Of a stretch of DNA of 64,000 nt, positions 52,849-62,626 are shown piece by piece. Made by a program: the position numbers and the translations under genes. The stretch's first letter is position 1. Each line of letters begins with the position of its first letter. Source of the stretch: JAUXFS01 sp050329575 (GTDB lineage Bacteria; Pseudomonadota; Alphaproteobacteria; Rhodospirillales; Defluviicoccaceae). Under the pieces are notes generated by a model, which had not been told where the DNA came from, did no database searches, and was given only the letters and a program-made list of their open reading frames with translations. Location: positions 1-64,000 of the forward strand of contig JBHJOP010000041.1 of the NCBI GenBank assembly GCA_050329575.1. The letters are read 5' to 3'.

Positions 52849-54225
52849 CTAGAAGTATTCGAGCCGCACCGAGAACAGCTTCTCGACCTTGCGCACCGCG
52901 TCCGCCGTCGCGAACAGGACGACGCGGTCCTTGTCCTGGACGATCGTCGTTCCGCGCGGACTGATCACCTTGCCGGCCCGCACGATGGCGCCGATCATGA
53001 CCCCGGCAGGCAGCTTCACCTCCTTCAGCGGCGCGCCGACGAGACCGGAGGTTTCGAGCGCCTCGGCCTCGATCAGCTCGCCGAACCCCTCCCGCAGGGT
53101 GTGGACCGAATAGATATGGCCGCGTCGCACGTGCTGCAGGATGGTCGACGCGGTAATGCTGCGCGGACTGACGATCACGTCGATGCCGAGGGTGGTGATC
53201 AGCGGCTCGTAGGTGGACTTGTTGAGCAGGGTAATCGCCCGCTTCGCGCCGTGCCTCTTCGCCAACAGCGAGGCGAGGATGTTGGTCTCGTCGTCGTCGG
53301 TGATCACCACCACGGTATCGGTCGCCGAGACGTTGGCCTCCTCGAGGATATCCGGGTCGAGCACGTCGCCGTTCAGAACCACGGTCCCACTCAGAATGCT
53401 GGCGACGACCGCCGCGCGCTCGGCATTGGCTTCGACGATCTTGACGCTGATGTAAGGATGGTCGCGCTCGATCTCCTGTGCCAGCAACACCGCGATGTTG
53501 CCGCCACCGCAGATCAGCAGCCGTTTCGCCTCCGGCTCCTCGTGGCCGAAGGCGGTCATGGCGCGGGACAACTGGTCGCTCTCGATGACGAAGTAGACGT
53601 CGTCGCCGACCATCATCTGTTCGTTGCTGGTCAGCTTGATCGGCCGGTTTTCGCGCAGCAGGCCGACGATGACGATGTTGAGCTCCGGAAACAGCTGGGT
53701 CAGCTGCTTGATCGGGGTGTTGATCAGCGGGCAATTGGCGTCGCAGCGCACGCCGAGCAGCCGCACCTTGTCGTCGGCGAGCGGGATCATCTCGAAGGCC
53801 CCGGGGACCCGCAACCGGCGGGAGATCGCCTTGGCAACCTCCACTTCCGGCGAGATGATGACGTCGATCGGCATGTGCTCGCGGGAGAACAGGCTCGACC
53901 ACGCGGGATCCAGGTAGCTCTGATGGCGCACCCGGGCGATCTTGATCGGCACGTCGAACAGCGAGTGGGCGACCTGGCAGGCCACCATGTTGACCTCGTC
54001 CATGGGGGTGACGGCGATGATCATGTCGGCGTCGGCGGTGCCGGCCCGCTCCAGCACGTCCGGCCTGGAGGCATGGCCGACGATCCCCTGGGCGTCGAGA
54101 CTGTCGTTGACCCGGCGAATCAGGTCCGGCGAGGTGTCGACGACGGTGACGTCGTTGTTCTCCAAGGAGAGATGGCGCGCGATGTTGAATCCGACCTGAC
54201 CGGCACCGCAGATGATGATCTTCAT
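52849..54225 (-). CDS. trkA: Trk potassium uptake regulator TrkA
   Basis: The 458-residue cytoplasmic protein has two RCK halves, each with an NAD-binding GxGxxG and a TrkA_C part. IIICGAGQVGFNIARHLSLE opens the first and LLICGGGNIAVLLAQEIERD the second. It binds NAD(H) and gates the TrkH/G potassium channel. It lies between ntrX and dat in the conserved order. Confidence 0.95.
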   Translation of the reverse strand: MKIIICGAGQVGFNIARHLSLENNDVTVVDTSPDLIRRVNDSLDAQGIVGHASRPDVLERAGTADADMIIAVTPMDEVNMVACQVAHSLFDVPIKIARVRHQSYLDPAWSSLFSREHMPIDVIISPEVEVAKAISRRLRVPGAFEMIPLADDKVRLLGVRCDANCPLINTPIKQLTQLFPELNIVIVGLLRENRPIKLTSNEQMMVGDDVYFVIESDQLSRAMTAFGHEEPEAKRLLICGGGNIAVLLAQEIERDHPYISVKIVEANAERAAVVASILSGTVVLNGDVLDPDILEEANVSATDTVVVITDDDETNILASLLAKRHGAKRAITLLNKSTYEPLITTLGIDVIVSPRSITASTILQHVRRGHIYSVHTLREGFGELIEAEALETSGLVGAPLKEVKLPAGVMIGAIVRAGKVISPRGTTIVQDKDRVVLFATADAVRKVEKLFSVRLEYF

Positions 54226-54273
54226 GATGGTGGGCGAGCGTCCGGGTTCGGTCGTGAAGGGGCGTGTTAGAAC

Positions 54274-55701
54274 CTAGTCTCCCGGCATCCGCTGCTTCTC
54301 GTCGGCCTGGATACCGAGCGACTTCAGCTTGCGGTGGAGGGCCGACCGCTCCATGCCGACGAACGCCGCCGTCCGCGAAATGTTGCCGCCGAAGCGCGTG
54401 ACCTGCGCGAGCAGGTATTCGCGCTCGAAGATCTCCCGAGCGTCCCGTAACGGCAGGCCCATGATCTCCATGTTTCGGTCGGCGGGGCGGGTGGCCGTGA
54501 GTTTGGCGTCGAAGTCGGCCGGCAGCATGTCGGCGCGAATGGGATCGTCGGGGCCGCCGGGAGCCATGATCATCACCCACTCGACGATGTTGCGTAGCTC
54601 GCGAACATTACCGGGCCAGTCGCCGGCCTGCAACGCCGCCATCGCATCCTCGCTAAAGGAGCGCGGCCGCTGGCCGGCGGCGGCGGCGGCCCGCTCCATG
54701 AAGTAACGGGCGAGCAGCGGTACGTCCTCCCGCCGCTCGCGCAGCGACGGTACCCGGATCGGGACCACGTTGAGCCGATAGAACAGGTCCTCGCGAAACC
54801 GCCCGGCGCGGATCTCCTCACCGAGGTCACGGGTGTTGGCGGCGATGACCCGCACGCTGACCTCGACCCGGGTGCTGCCGCCGACGCGCTCGAACTGCTG
54901 GTCCTGAAGCACGCGGACGATCTTGCCCTGCGTCTCGTGCGGCATGTCCGCCACCCCGTCGAGGAGCAGCGTGCCGTTGTGGGCGGCCTCGAAGGTCCCG
55001 ATCCGGCGCGCCGGCAAATCGCCGTCGGAGGGACCTTCGACGCCGAACAGCTCCATCTCCATCCGCTCCGGCGCCATCGACGCGCAGTTGAGCACGACGA
55101 ACGGACCGGAGGCCCGGCGGGAGTGCAGGTGGAGCATGCGCGCGACGACTTCCTTGCCCGAACCCGGCGGGCCGGTAATCAGCACCCGACTGTTGGTCGG
55201 GGCCACCCGCTCGATGACCTGGCGCAACTGGTTGATGGCCGGCGACTGGCCGATCAGTTCGGTGACGCTTCCGGCTCGCAGGCGAAGTTCCTCGTTCTCC
55301 TGCTTCAACCGCGCCGCCTCGATCGCCCGCGCGACGATCAAGATCAGCCGATCGGCCTTGAACGGCTTTTCGATGAAGTCGTAGGCGCCGAGCTTGATCG
55401 CCTGCACCGCGACCTCGATCGTGCCGTGGCCGCTCATGATCACCACCGGCAGCGACGGATCGTCCTTCTTGAGCTGTTCGAGCAGCGCCAGGCCGTCGAG
55501 GCGGCTGCCCTGCAACCAGATATCGAGCAGCACCAGTTTCGGACGGCGCACACCGATCGCCGTCAGCGCCGCATCGCTGTCGCGGGCGTCGCGGCACTGG
55601 TAGCCTTCGTCGCTGAGAATGCCGGACACCAGGGTACAGATGTCGGCTTCGTCGTCGACGATCAGGATGTCGAGCCCGGGGGACGGGGCCACGTTAGCCA
55701 T
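54274..55701 (-). CDS. ntrX: nitrogen-related response regulator NtrX
   Basis: The 475-residue regulator has a receiver (IVDDEADICTL; phosphoacceptor in LVLLDIWLQGSRLD), an AAA+ domain (VLITGPPGSGKEVVARML) and a C-terminal Fis-type DNA-binding helix (ISRTAAFVGMERSALHRKLK). The GAFTGA loop that contacts sigma-54 is absent: the segment reads LFGVEGPSDGDLPARR. Walker B reads LLLDGVADMP, with Gly where Glu normally completes DE. It overlaps ntrY by 8 bases. It is expected to work as a sigma-54-independent regulator of nitrogen, envelope or redox genes. Confidence 0.94.
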   Translation of the reverse strand: MANVAPSPGLDILIVDDEADICTLVSGILSDEGYQCRDARDSDAALTAIGVRRPKLVLLDIWLQGSRLDGLALLEQLKKDDPSLPVVIMSGHGTIEVAVQAIKLGAYDFIEKPFKADRLILIVARAIEAARLKQENEELRLRAGSVTELIGQSPAINQLRQVIERVAPTNSRVLITGPPGSGKEVVARMLHLHSRRASGPFVVLNCASMAPERMEMELFGVEGPSDGDLPARRIGTFEAAHNGTLLLDGVADMPHETQGKIVRVLQDQQFERVGGSTRVEVSVRVIAANTRDLGEEIRAGRFREDLFYRLNVVPIRVPSLRERREDVPLLARYFMERAAAAAGQRPRSFSEDAMAALQAGDWPGNVRELRNIVEWVMIMAPGGPDDPIRADMLPADFDAKLTATRPADRNMEIMGLPLRDAREIFEREYLLAQVTRFGGNISRTAAFVGMERSALHRKLKSLGIQADEKQRMPGD

Positions 55702-58015
55702 GGGTTCGCATGTCGGTTACGCGCTCCCTCGAGTAGTCGCGCGCCCGCCCCCTCTCGCCCTCGACCGGCGTCCGGCCGGTGTCGGCGACCTCGACGGTCG
55801 AATAGAACACCAGGGAAATGCGCGCCCCGCCGCCCTCTCGGTCCTCCAGGACGAGATCTCCGTTGTGGTCCTCCATGATCTTCTTCACGATCGCCAAGCC
55901 GAGACCGGTTCCCTTGCTGCGCGTGGTCACATAAGGCTCGGTCAGGCGATCGCGGTCCTCGTCGGGTAATCCCTTCCCGTTGTCTTCGATGACGATGCGG
56001 ATGCGTTTCAGCCCGCCGTCGTCGTCCTCCTGCCGCAACTCGACGCCGATCCGGCCCGGTGGCACACCCCCCTCGCCCTCGGCGACCCGTCCGGCGATCG
56101 CCTCGGCGGCGTTCTTGAGGACATTGGTCATGGCCTGCGAGATCTGCCGGCTGTCACAACGAAGACTCACAGGCTCCGCGGGGAGAATAACCTGGAAGTC
56201 GATATCTGCAACCCGGTTGCGTTCGAGGAACACGGCTTCTTGAACGAGGCCGGAGAGGTTCTCCGTCTTCAGATCCGGCCGCGGCATGCGCGCGAACGAC
56301 GAGAACTCGTCGACCATCCGCCCGATGTCCTCGACCTGACGGACGATCGTGTCCGTGCACGCGGCGAAGGTCTCCGGATCTGATTTGATCTCCTTGAGAT
56401 ACTTCCTCTTGAGGCGCTCCGACGCGAGTTGGATGGGGGTGAGCGGGTTCTTGATCTCATGGGCGATCCGTCGTGCGACGTCGGCCCACGCCGCGGTGCG
56501 CTGCGCGGAGACCAGCGCCGTCACGTCGTCGAAGGTGACGACGTAGCCGATCACGTCTTCGTCCAGTCGTTCGGCGACGGTGCGCACCATCAGCGTTCGC
56601 GGTCGACCGTCGCGCATCAGTCTGACCTCGGCCTCGAACTGCCGATCGGGCCGTGCCGTGGCGTCAGCCAGCAGCGCGGCCATCTCGGGAACCACCTCCA
56701 CCAGCGGCATGCCGACAGCCTGTTCGAGATCGCAATCGAGCAGTTCCGAGGCCGAGCGATTGGGGAGGTTGATCAGCGCATTACTGTCGAGGCCGATCAC
56801 GCCGGCGGATACGCCGCTGAGCACCGTCTCGGTGAAACGGCGGCGTTGGTCGAGATCCCGATTGGCTAGGATCAGCCCCTCGCGCTGGCTCTGCAGCTGG
56901 TTGGTCATGCGATTGAAGGCGCGACCCAGCATGCCGACCTCGTCGACGGATGTCGAGGGATTGACCCGCACCGAGAGATCACCCCGCCGGACCCGCTCGG
57001 CCGCCGCCACCAGGGCGCTCACCGGCCTGGAGATCTGGGTCGCCAGGGTCAGTCCGATCCACACCGCGGCGAGCAGGAGCAGCACGGCGACGACGACGAA
57101 GATCATCATGAAGGTGACGAGGATCCCCCCGCGCCGTTCCTCCAGTTGTTGATACTGCGCCACCGCCCATTCGGTCTGCGTCAGGTGCTCGAGAACCTCG
57201 GGATGGATGAAACGCCCGACCACCAGGTAGGCGTCGACGAAGCGGTTCAGGCGCACGACGGCCCGCACCCGGTCCTCCCGCTCCCCGGTTAGGATCACGA
57301 TCTCCCCCTGGGCGGCCTGCTCGATCGCCCGCAGCGGGACGAGATCGAACCCGAGGGTGAAGCTGAACGGCGATCGCGCCATCACCCGCCCGCTGCCGTC
57401 GACGACGACCGCCTCGGACAACGACCGCAGGCTGGCCTGCGCCGAAAGCCGCTGGCTGAACACGGTCGGATCGAGCATCAGCACGGGAGCCTCGCGGTTG
57501 ATGTCGTTGGCCATCGCGAAGGCATCGGCGCGGATGCTCTGCCGATGCTCCTCAAGGTAGGCATGGGCCACCGCGTTGGAGGCCTCGATCGCGGTCCGCA
57601 CCCGCTCGCTGAACCAGTACTGGATGCCGAAGTTCAGGAACAGGGCCGAGAACACCGCGACCAGAATGGCAGGCGTCACCGCGACCAGGCCGAACAGCAG
57701 CACCAGCCGCATGTGCAAGCCCGATCCGGCCAGTCCCCGCCGCCGCTCCGCCCACACCTTGACGAGGTGCAGGACGACCATCAGCCCGAGCAGCAGCAGC
57801 AGAACCCCGTCGAGGACGAGAAGGAGAACGACGACGACCGGGTTGGGACGGAAGTCGGTGTGACCGGTCGCATAGAGGAGTGTGGCGACGCCGGAGGCGA
57901 CCGCCGCGATCACCAGCGCCAACGCGAGTTTCCGCTCGAGATCCACCCGCCGCGACCACGCCCGGAAGCGATCGAGCATCAGCTGCATGGTCGGCAGAGT
58001 GGCCGCCACGGTCAT
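55694..58015 (-). CDS. ntrY: membrane sensor histidine kinase NtrY
   Basis: The 773-residue kinase has several N-terminal TMs (LALALVIAAVASGVATLLYA, VVVLLLVLDGVLLLLLGLMV, LVLLFGLVAVTPAILVAVFS and one near 305) around a periplasmic loop. A HAMP domain (ISRPVSALVAAAERVRRGDL) and a PAS domain follow. The H-box is ARRIAHEIKNPLTPIQLASE, and the ATPase motifs are NVLKNAAEAI, DNGKGLPDED and GTGLGLAIVKKI. It is coupled to ntrX by an 8-base overlap and to ntrC by ATGA. It is the partner of NtrX. Confidence 0.95.
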   Translation of the reverse strand: MTVAATLPTMQLMLDRFRAWSRRVDLERKLALALVIAAVASGVATLLYATGHTDFRPNPVVVVLLLVLDGVLLLLLGLMVVLHLVKVWAERRRGLAGSGLHMRLVLLFGLVAVTPAILVAVFSALFLNFGIQYWFSERVRTAIEASNAVAHAYLEEHRQSIRADAFAMANDINREAPVLMLDPTVFSQRLSAQASLRSLSEAVVVDGSGRVMARSPFSFTLGFDLVPLRAIEQAAQGEIVILTGEREDRVRAVVRLNRFVDAYLVVGRFIHPEVLEHLTQTEWAVAQYQQLEERRGGILVTFMMIFVVVAVLLLLAAVWIGLTLATQISRPVSALVAAAERVRRGDLSVRVNPSTSVDEVGMLGRAFNRMTNQLQSQREGLILANRDLDQRRRFTETVLSGVSAGVIGLDSNALINLPNRSASELLDCDLEQAVGMPLVEVVPEMAALLADATARPDRQFEAEVRLMRDGRPRTLMVRTVAERLDEDVIGYVVTFDDVTALVSAQRTAAWADVARRIAHEIKNPLTPIQLASERLKRKYLKEIKSDPETFAACTDTIVRQVEDIGRMVDEFSSFARMPRPDLKTENLSGLVQEAVFLERNRVADIDFQVILPAEPVSLRCDSRQISQAMTNVLKNAAEAIAGRVAEGEGGVPPGRIGVELRQEDDDGGLKRIRIVIEDNGKGLPDEDRDRLTEPYVTTRSKGTGLGLAIVKKIMEDHNGDLVLEDREGGGARISLVFYSTVEVADTGRTPVEGERGRARDYSRERVTDMRTHG

Positions 58016-59454
58016 CGCGGGCCTCCACGCACGACGGGAATGTTGAGCTCGCGGATCTTCTTGCGCAGCGTGTTGCGGTTGACCCCCAGGACCTCCGCGG
58101 CCCGGATCTGATTGCCGCGGGTCGCCTCCAGAGTGAGGGTGATCAGCGGTTTCTCGACTTCGCGCATCACCCGGTCGAACAGGCCAGGGGTCGGAAGCGT
58201 GTCGCCGTGGGCGTTGAAGTACACCCGCAGGTGCCGCTCCACCGAATGCCCGAGGCCGTCGCCGTCCGGCTCGGCGACCACCGGCGAGGCGTCCGCCAAC
58301 TCCGCCTCGATGATGTCGACCCCAATCACCTCGTCGGAGTACAGCGCCGACAGGCGCCGCATCAGGTTTTCCAGTTCGCGGACGTTGCCGGCCCAGCGAT
58401 AGCCCTTCAGCCGCTCCATGGCGGCGCCGTCAATGACCTTCGCCGGCAACCCTTCGGCCGCCGCCCTGGCGAGGAAGAACCGGACCAGTTCCGGAATATC
58501 GGAGGTCCGTTCGCGAAGCGGCGGCAGCCGGATCGGCACCACGTTGAGGCGAAAGTAGAGGTCCTCCCGGAACAGCCCCTGACGGATCAGCTGCCGAAGG
58601 TCGTGATGGGTGGCGGCGACGATGCGCAGGTCGGCACGGATGGGCGTACGGCCGCCGACGGTGGTGTACTCGCCTTCCTGGAGCACCCGGAGCAGACGGG
58701 TCTGGGCCTCGGGCGGCATGTCGCCGATCTCGTCGAGGAACAGGGTACCGCCCTCGGCCTGCTCGAACCGGCCGGTGCTGCGATGGGTGGCGCCGGTGAA
58801 CGCGCCCTTCTCGTGACCGAACAGCTCGCTCTCGATCAGATCGCGCGGAATGGCCGCCATGTTGATCGCGACGAAGGGACCGCCGCGGCGCCTGCCGTAG
58901 TCGTGCAGGGCACGGGCGACCAGCTCCTTGCCGGTTCCCGACTCGCCGGTGATCAGCACCGTGAGGTCGGTGCCCATCAGCCGGGCGACCGTGCGATAGA
59001 TCTCCTGCATCGCCGGCGAGCGCCCGATCAGCGGCAGCTTCCGTTCGTCGGGATCCTCCGCCTCGCGCTCCGCGGACGCACGCGGTTGAGGCGTCTCCAG
59101 GGCGCGCCGGACCACCGCCACCAGTTCGTTGAGATCGAAGGGTTTCGGCAGATACTCGAAGGCGCCCCGCTCGGTGGCCTTGACCGCGGTCAACAGCGTA
59201 CTCTGCGCGCTCATGACGATGATCCGCAGTTCGGGGCGGATCTTGCGGATTCTCGGCACCAGGTCGAGGCCGTTCTCGTCCGGCATCAGCACGTCGGTGA
59301 TCACCACGTCGCCCTGGCCGTCGCTCACCCAGCGCCAAAGGGTGGCGGCGTTGCCGGTGACGCGGACCTCGTAGCCGGCGCGCTCCAGCGCATGACAGAT
59401 AACGGTCCGGATTCCCGCATCGTCGTCAGCGACGAGAACGGTGGCGAGTGTCAC
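58012..59454 (-). CDS. ntrC: nitrogen regulation protein NR(I), NtrC
   Basis: The 480-residue sigma-54 activator has a receiver (VADDDAGIRTVI; VVITDVLMPDENG) and a complete AAA+ domain: ITGESGTGKELVARALHDYG, HEKGAFTGATHRS (the GAFTGA loop) and TLFLDEIGDMP (Walker B). The C-terminal Fis helix is RGNQIRAAEVLGVNRNTLRK. Phosphorylated by NtrB, it drives sigma-54 promoters of nitrogen assimilation. Start and stop overlap ntrB and ntrY by 4 bases each. Confidence 0.96.
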   Translation of the reverse strand: MTLATVLVADDDAGIRTVICHALERAGYEVRVTGNAATLWRWVSDGQGDVVITDVLMPDENGLDLVPRIRKIRPELRIIVMSAQSTLLTAVKATERGAFEYLPKPFDLNELVAVVRRALETPQPRASAEREAEDPDERKLPLIGRSPAMQEIYRTVARLMGTDLTVLITGESGTGKELVARALHDYGRRRGGPFVAINMAAIPRDLIESELFGHEKGAFTGATHRSTGRFEQAEGGTLFLDEIGDMPPEAQTRLLRVLQEGEYTTVGGRTPIRADLRIVAATHHDLRQLIRQGLFREDLYFRLNVVPIRLPPLRERTSDIPELVRFFLARAAAEGLPAKVIDGAAMERLKGYRWAGNVRELENLMRRLSALYSDEVIGVDIIEAELADASPVVAEPDGDGLGHSVERHLRVYFNAHGDTLPTPGLFDRVMREVEKPLITLTLEATRGNQIRAAEVLGVNRNTLRKKIRELNIPVVRGGPR

Positions 59455-60584
59455 GACGCCTCCTGCGAAGCCTGGTACATCGGCAGCATGACGCGAAACA
59501 CGGTGTTTCGCGGCTGGCTCTCAAACTCGATGACGCCGCCGTGATCCTCGATCGTCTTGGCGACCAGCGCAAGCCCCAGTCCCGAGCCCTTCGGTTTCGA
59601 GGTGACGAACGGTTCGAACAAGTGCGGCTTGATGTCCTCGGGAATCCCCTCGCCGTTGTCCTGGATCGAGATCATCAGCGGCAGATGAACCCGCGACCTC
59701 TGCTTGGAGACCGCGAAGCGGACACCGTGCCAGTACGCCGTCGCGATCACCACCTCGCCCCCCTCGGCGGGAGCCGCCTCTGCGGCATTCTTGATCAGAT
59801 TGAGGAAGACCTGGATGAGCTGGTCGCGGTTGCCGTAGGCCGGCGGCAACGAGGGATCATACTGGTCGACGAACCGGAGGTGGCGGCCGAAGCCGTTCTG
59901 GGCCAGGGCCTGCACCCGCCCCAGCACCTCGTGGACGTTGACGGCCTCCCGGTGCAGCGTCTCGTTCGTCGAGAACCCTTCCATGCGATCGACGAGCGCA
60001 CAGATCCGGTCCGCTTCGTCACGGATCAGGCGGGTCAGCGCGCGATCTTCGGCCTCGAGGTTTTCCTCCAGCAGCTGCGCCGCACCGCGGATCCCGGACA
60101 GCGGATTCTTGACCTCGTGAGCAAGCATCGCCGCCATCGCCGTCACCGAGCGCGCGGCACCGCGGTGGGTCAATTGCCGGTCGATCTTGGTGGCGACGGT
60201 TCGCTCCTGCATGGAAACAACGACATGTCCCTCCGAGTCGGACAAGGGAGCCACCTGGATGTTGGCGACATGACGGCCGATGCGAGGACTCGCAAGCTCG
60301 ACATGATACTCGGCGACCGGATGCCCGCGGTCGCGGGCCTGGGCGATCAGCGTGAACAGCGGACTGTCGGCGGGAATCAGCTGATCCAGCCTCTGGCCTT
60401 CGAGGTGGGACGCGCTGCTCTGCAACAGCTGCTCGCCGGCGTTGTTGACGCGCAGGATCGTCGATGCCTCGTCGACCACGAGGACCACCGTCGACAGGGC
60501 GTTCAGGACCGCATCCGCGTCGATCACCGCCCGATCCGCAGGCTTAACCTTCTTCAGCGACAGGATCTCCCAGCCCACGTCCAT
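59451..60584 (-). CDS. ntrB: nitrogen regulation sensor kinase NR(II), NtrB
   Basis: The 377-residue soluble kinase has an N-terminal PAS domain (DAVLNALSTVVLVVDEASTI). The H-box is MLAHEVKNPLSGIRGAAQLL, followed by NLIKNAAEAAPA, DNGEGIPEDI and GSGLGLALVAKTIEDH. There are no TMs, as usual for NtrB. With PII it phosphorylates or dephosphorylates NtrC according to nitrogen status. It begins 4 bases after dusB, a conserved junction in this group. Confidence 0.96.
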   Translation of the reverse strand: MDVGWEILSLKKVKPADRAVIDADAVLNALSTVVLVVDEASTILRVNNAGEQLLQSSASHLEGQRLDQLIPADSPLFTLIAQARDRGHPVAEYHVELASPRIGRHVANIQVAPLSDSEGHVVVSMQERTVATKIDRQLTHRGAARSVTAMAAMLAHEVKNPLSGIRGAAQLLEENLEAEDRALTRLIRDEADRICALVDRMEGFSTNETLHREAVNVHEVLGRVQALAQNGFGRHLRFVDQYDPSLPPAYGNRDQLIQVFLNLIKNAAEAAPAEGGEVVIATAYWHGVRFAVSKQRSRVHLPLMISIQDNGEGIPEDIKPHLFEPFVTSKPKGSGLGLALVAKTIEDHGGVIEFESQPRNTVFRVMLPMYQASQEAS

Positions 60585-60588
60585 CCTC

Positions 60589-61596
60589 TTACGCTGCGCG
60601 GCGATCGATCAGCGGCAGATAGAAGTCCCGGATCATGGTCCTCACCGCCGCGGGATCGGCGCTGTGCATGATCCGCGCGCGGAATTCGGCGGACCCGGGA
60701 AGCCCCTTCGAATACCAGCCGATGTGCTTGCGCGCCGCGCGCATGCCCGTCTCCCGTCCGTAGTGGTTCAGCATCGCCTCGTAGTGCTCCTCCAAGATCG
60801 CCAACTGATCGCCGATCGACGGCTCCGGAAGGCGGTCGCCGGTTTCCAGGAAGCGACCGACGTGCCCCGGGAGCCAGGGTCGGCCGCACGCCGCGCGGCC
60901 GATCATCACGCCGTCGGCACCGGACGCCGCCAGCATGGCGAGGGCATCCTCGTGATCGCAGACGTCGCCATTGCCGATGACCGGGATTCGGACCTCGGCC
61001 TTCACGCTGGCGATGAACGGCCAGTCGGCCCGGCCGTGATAGAACTGGTTGCGGGTCCGCCCGTGGACGGTCACCGCTTTTGCGCCGCTCTGCTCGGCGA
61101 TCCGTGCCAGCCGGGGCGCGTTCCGCGAGTCCTGGTCCCAGCCGGTCCGCATCTTCACGGTCACCGGCACGGCGACCGCGTCGACGACGGCCGAGACGAT
61201 TCCGCCGGCGAGGCGCTCATCGCGCATCAGCGCCGCACCCGCGTCGCCGCGCACGACCTTCTTGACCGGGCACCCCATGTTGATGTCGATCAGGACCGCC
61301 CCGAGATCGACGGCGAGGCGGGCGGCCTCGTCCAGCACCGGCGGCTCGCACCCAGCCAGCTGGATGGCGACCGGATGCTCGTCGGAGGACCGCTTCGACA
61401 TCCGCAACGTCCTGCGCGAGGCCCGGACCATCGCCCGGCTGGCGATCATCTCGGAGACCACCAGACCGGCGCCGAACCGCTTGACCAGCCGGCGGAACGG
61501 CTGGTCGGTGATCCCGGACATCGGGGCGAGGACGACCCGCGAGTCGAGACGGACATCACCGATATGAAGAGGCGTCACCATCGCTCCTGCCAGCAT
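60589..61596 (-). CDS. dusB: tRNA-dihydrouridine synthase DusB
   Basis: The 335-residue FMN enzyme starts in the family pattern LDSRVVLAPMSGITDQPFRR. It has GCPVKKVVRGDAGAALM with the catalytic Cys, VKMRTGWD, and TVHGRTRNQFYHGRADW. It reduces specific uridines in tRNA. The dusB-ntrB order is shared by many alpha- and gammaproteobacteria. The preceding 80 bases up to the CcsA-like gene contain no gene. Confidence 0.95.
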   Translation of the reverse strand: MLAGAMVTPLHIGDVRLDSRVVLAPMSGITDQPFRRLVKRFGAGLVVSEMIASRAMVRASRRTLRMSKRSSDEHPVAIQLAGCEPPVLDEAARLAVDLGAVLIDINMGCPVKKVVRGDAGAALMRDERLAGGIVSAVVDAVAVPVTVKMRTGWDQDSRNAPRLARIAEQSGAKAVTVHGRTRNQFYHGRADWPFIASVKAEVRIPVIGNGDVCDHEDALAMLAASGADGVMIGRAACGRPWLPGHVGRFLETGDRLPEPSIGDQLAILEEHYEAMLNHYGRETGMRAARKHIGWYSKGLPGSAEFRARIMHSADPAAVRTMIRDFYLPLIDRRAA

Positions 61597-61676
61597 GCCG
61601 TATAAGAAGGCAGAAATGGATCAAGTCAAGCATCTGCCTTCGACGAGAGCAGATGTTGCCATGCGTCGACCGCCGG

Positions 61677-62480
61677 TCAAGCCATCAGGACGTTGGTGAC
61701 GAACTTGACTCCCGGATAGCCGAGGGTCAGCAACAGATAGGCGAGCAGCACGATCCGGGCCGCCGTCTTGCCGCGGACGCCGCTGCCGTAGTGGCAGACC
61801 AGCAGGCCGCCGATGGTCACGAACGCCGCGATCGTCAGGATCGTCTTGTGGTTGACGACGATCAGCTGGCCGGTCTCGCGATACTGCAACGCCATGCCGG
61901 TGAGAAGTCCGAGGGCGAGAACGAGTTCGCCCAGCAGCAGCAGGCCCACGAGCAGCCGATCGCAGTCGGCCACCGACGGCAGCAGCCGGGTCAGCCGGGT
62001 CGGTTGCTTGCGCTTCAACGCCCGATCCTGGAGAAAGCCCGCGAGGGCCGCGATGGCGGCAATGGTGACCAGGGCGTAGGTGGCGACCGTGGTCGCGATG
62101 TGGACGCCGACCCAGGCCCCCTCGGTCCCTGCGGCGACCAGCGGTTGCCCCGGCGCCTTCTGCCAGACGGTGGCGATCCCCCCCAGGACGATCATGTAGG
62201 GGCCGAGCAGCGGCATCAACCGCCACGCCTGACGGGTGGTCGCCGCGGTGACGGCGTAAAGGACCATGGTCGCCGCCACCGTGACCCACAGCGTCGGCGC
62301 GAGGCCGGTCCGCCACGTTCCCCAGGTCTGGGCGAGAGCCCACGCCGAAGGTCCGATCATGGCAACGGCGAGCAGACCCCAGAACGTCGCGTCCCGGCCG
62401 GCGACCGACCTGAAGGCCCGCAGCGACGCGGGAAACAGCGCCGCCAGGGCGGTCAGGCTCAAGAGGTGTCCATCCATCAT
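61677..62480 (-). CDS. CcsA/YpjD-like inner-membrane protein
   Basis: The 267-residue product is predicted to have eight TMs (LAALFPASLRAF, LWVTVAATMVLYAVTAAT, LGPYMIVLGGIATV and others). It has IVVNHKTILTIAAFV and LPSVADCDRLLVGLLLLGEL, matching the CcsA/HemX-like family. Proteins called YpjD share it. Whether it handles haem for cytochrome c is not proven here, because the rest of a ccm system is not in the window. It is divergent from ispDF, 146 bases apart. Confidence 0.8.
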   Translation of the reverse strand: MMDGHLLSLTALAALFPASLRAFRSVAGRDATFWGLLAVAMIGPSAWALAQTWGTWRTGLAPTLWVTVAATMVLYAVTAATTRQAWRLMPLLGPYMIVLGGIATVWQKAPGQPLVAAGTEGAWVGVHIATTVATYALVTIAAIAALAGFLQDRALKRKQPTRLTRLLPSVADCDRLLVGLLLLGELVLALGLLTGMALQYRETGQLIVVNHKTILTIAAFVTIGGLLVCHYGSGVRGKTAARIVLLAYLLLTLGYPGVKFVTNVLMA

Positions 62481-62626
62481 CGCGTCTGCCGCCGGCGGTC
62501 AGGGGGCTTCGGGCGCGCCGACCGCCACCAAAATCGCGCGGGACAATCCTCTTGGCAAGATGGCTCGCGTTTTCTAGCTTCCCGTAGCAGGCGTTGGGGC
62601 GTGAACCGGCAGCGGGTCGACGGGTG

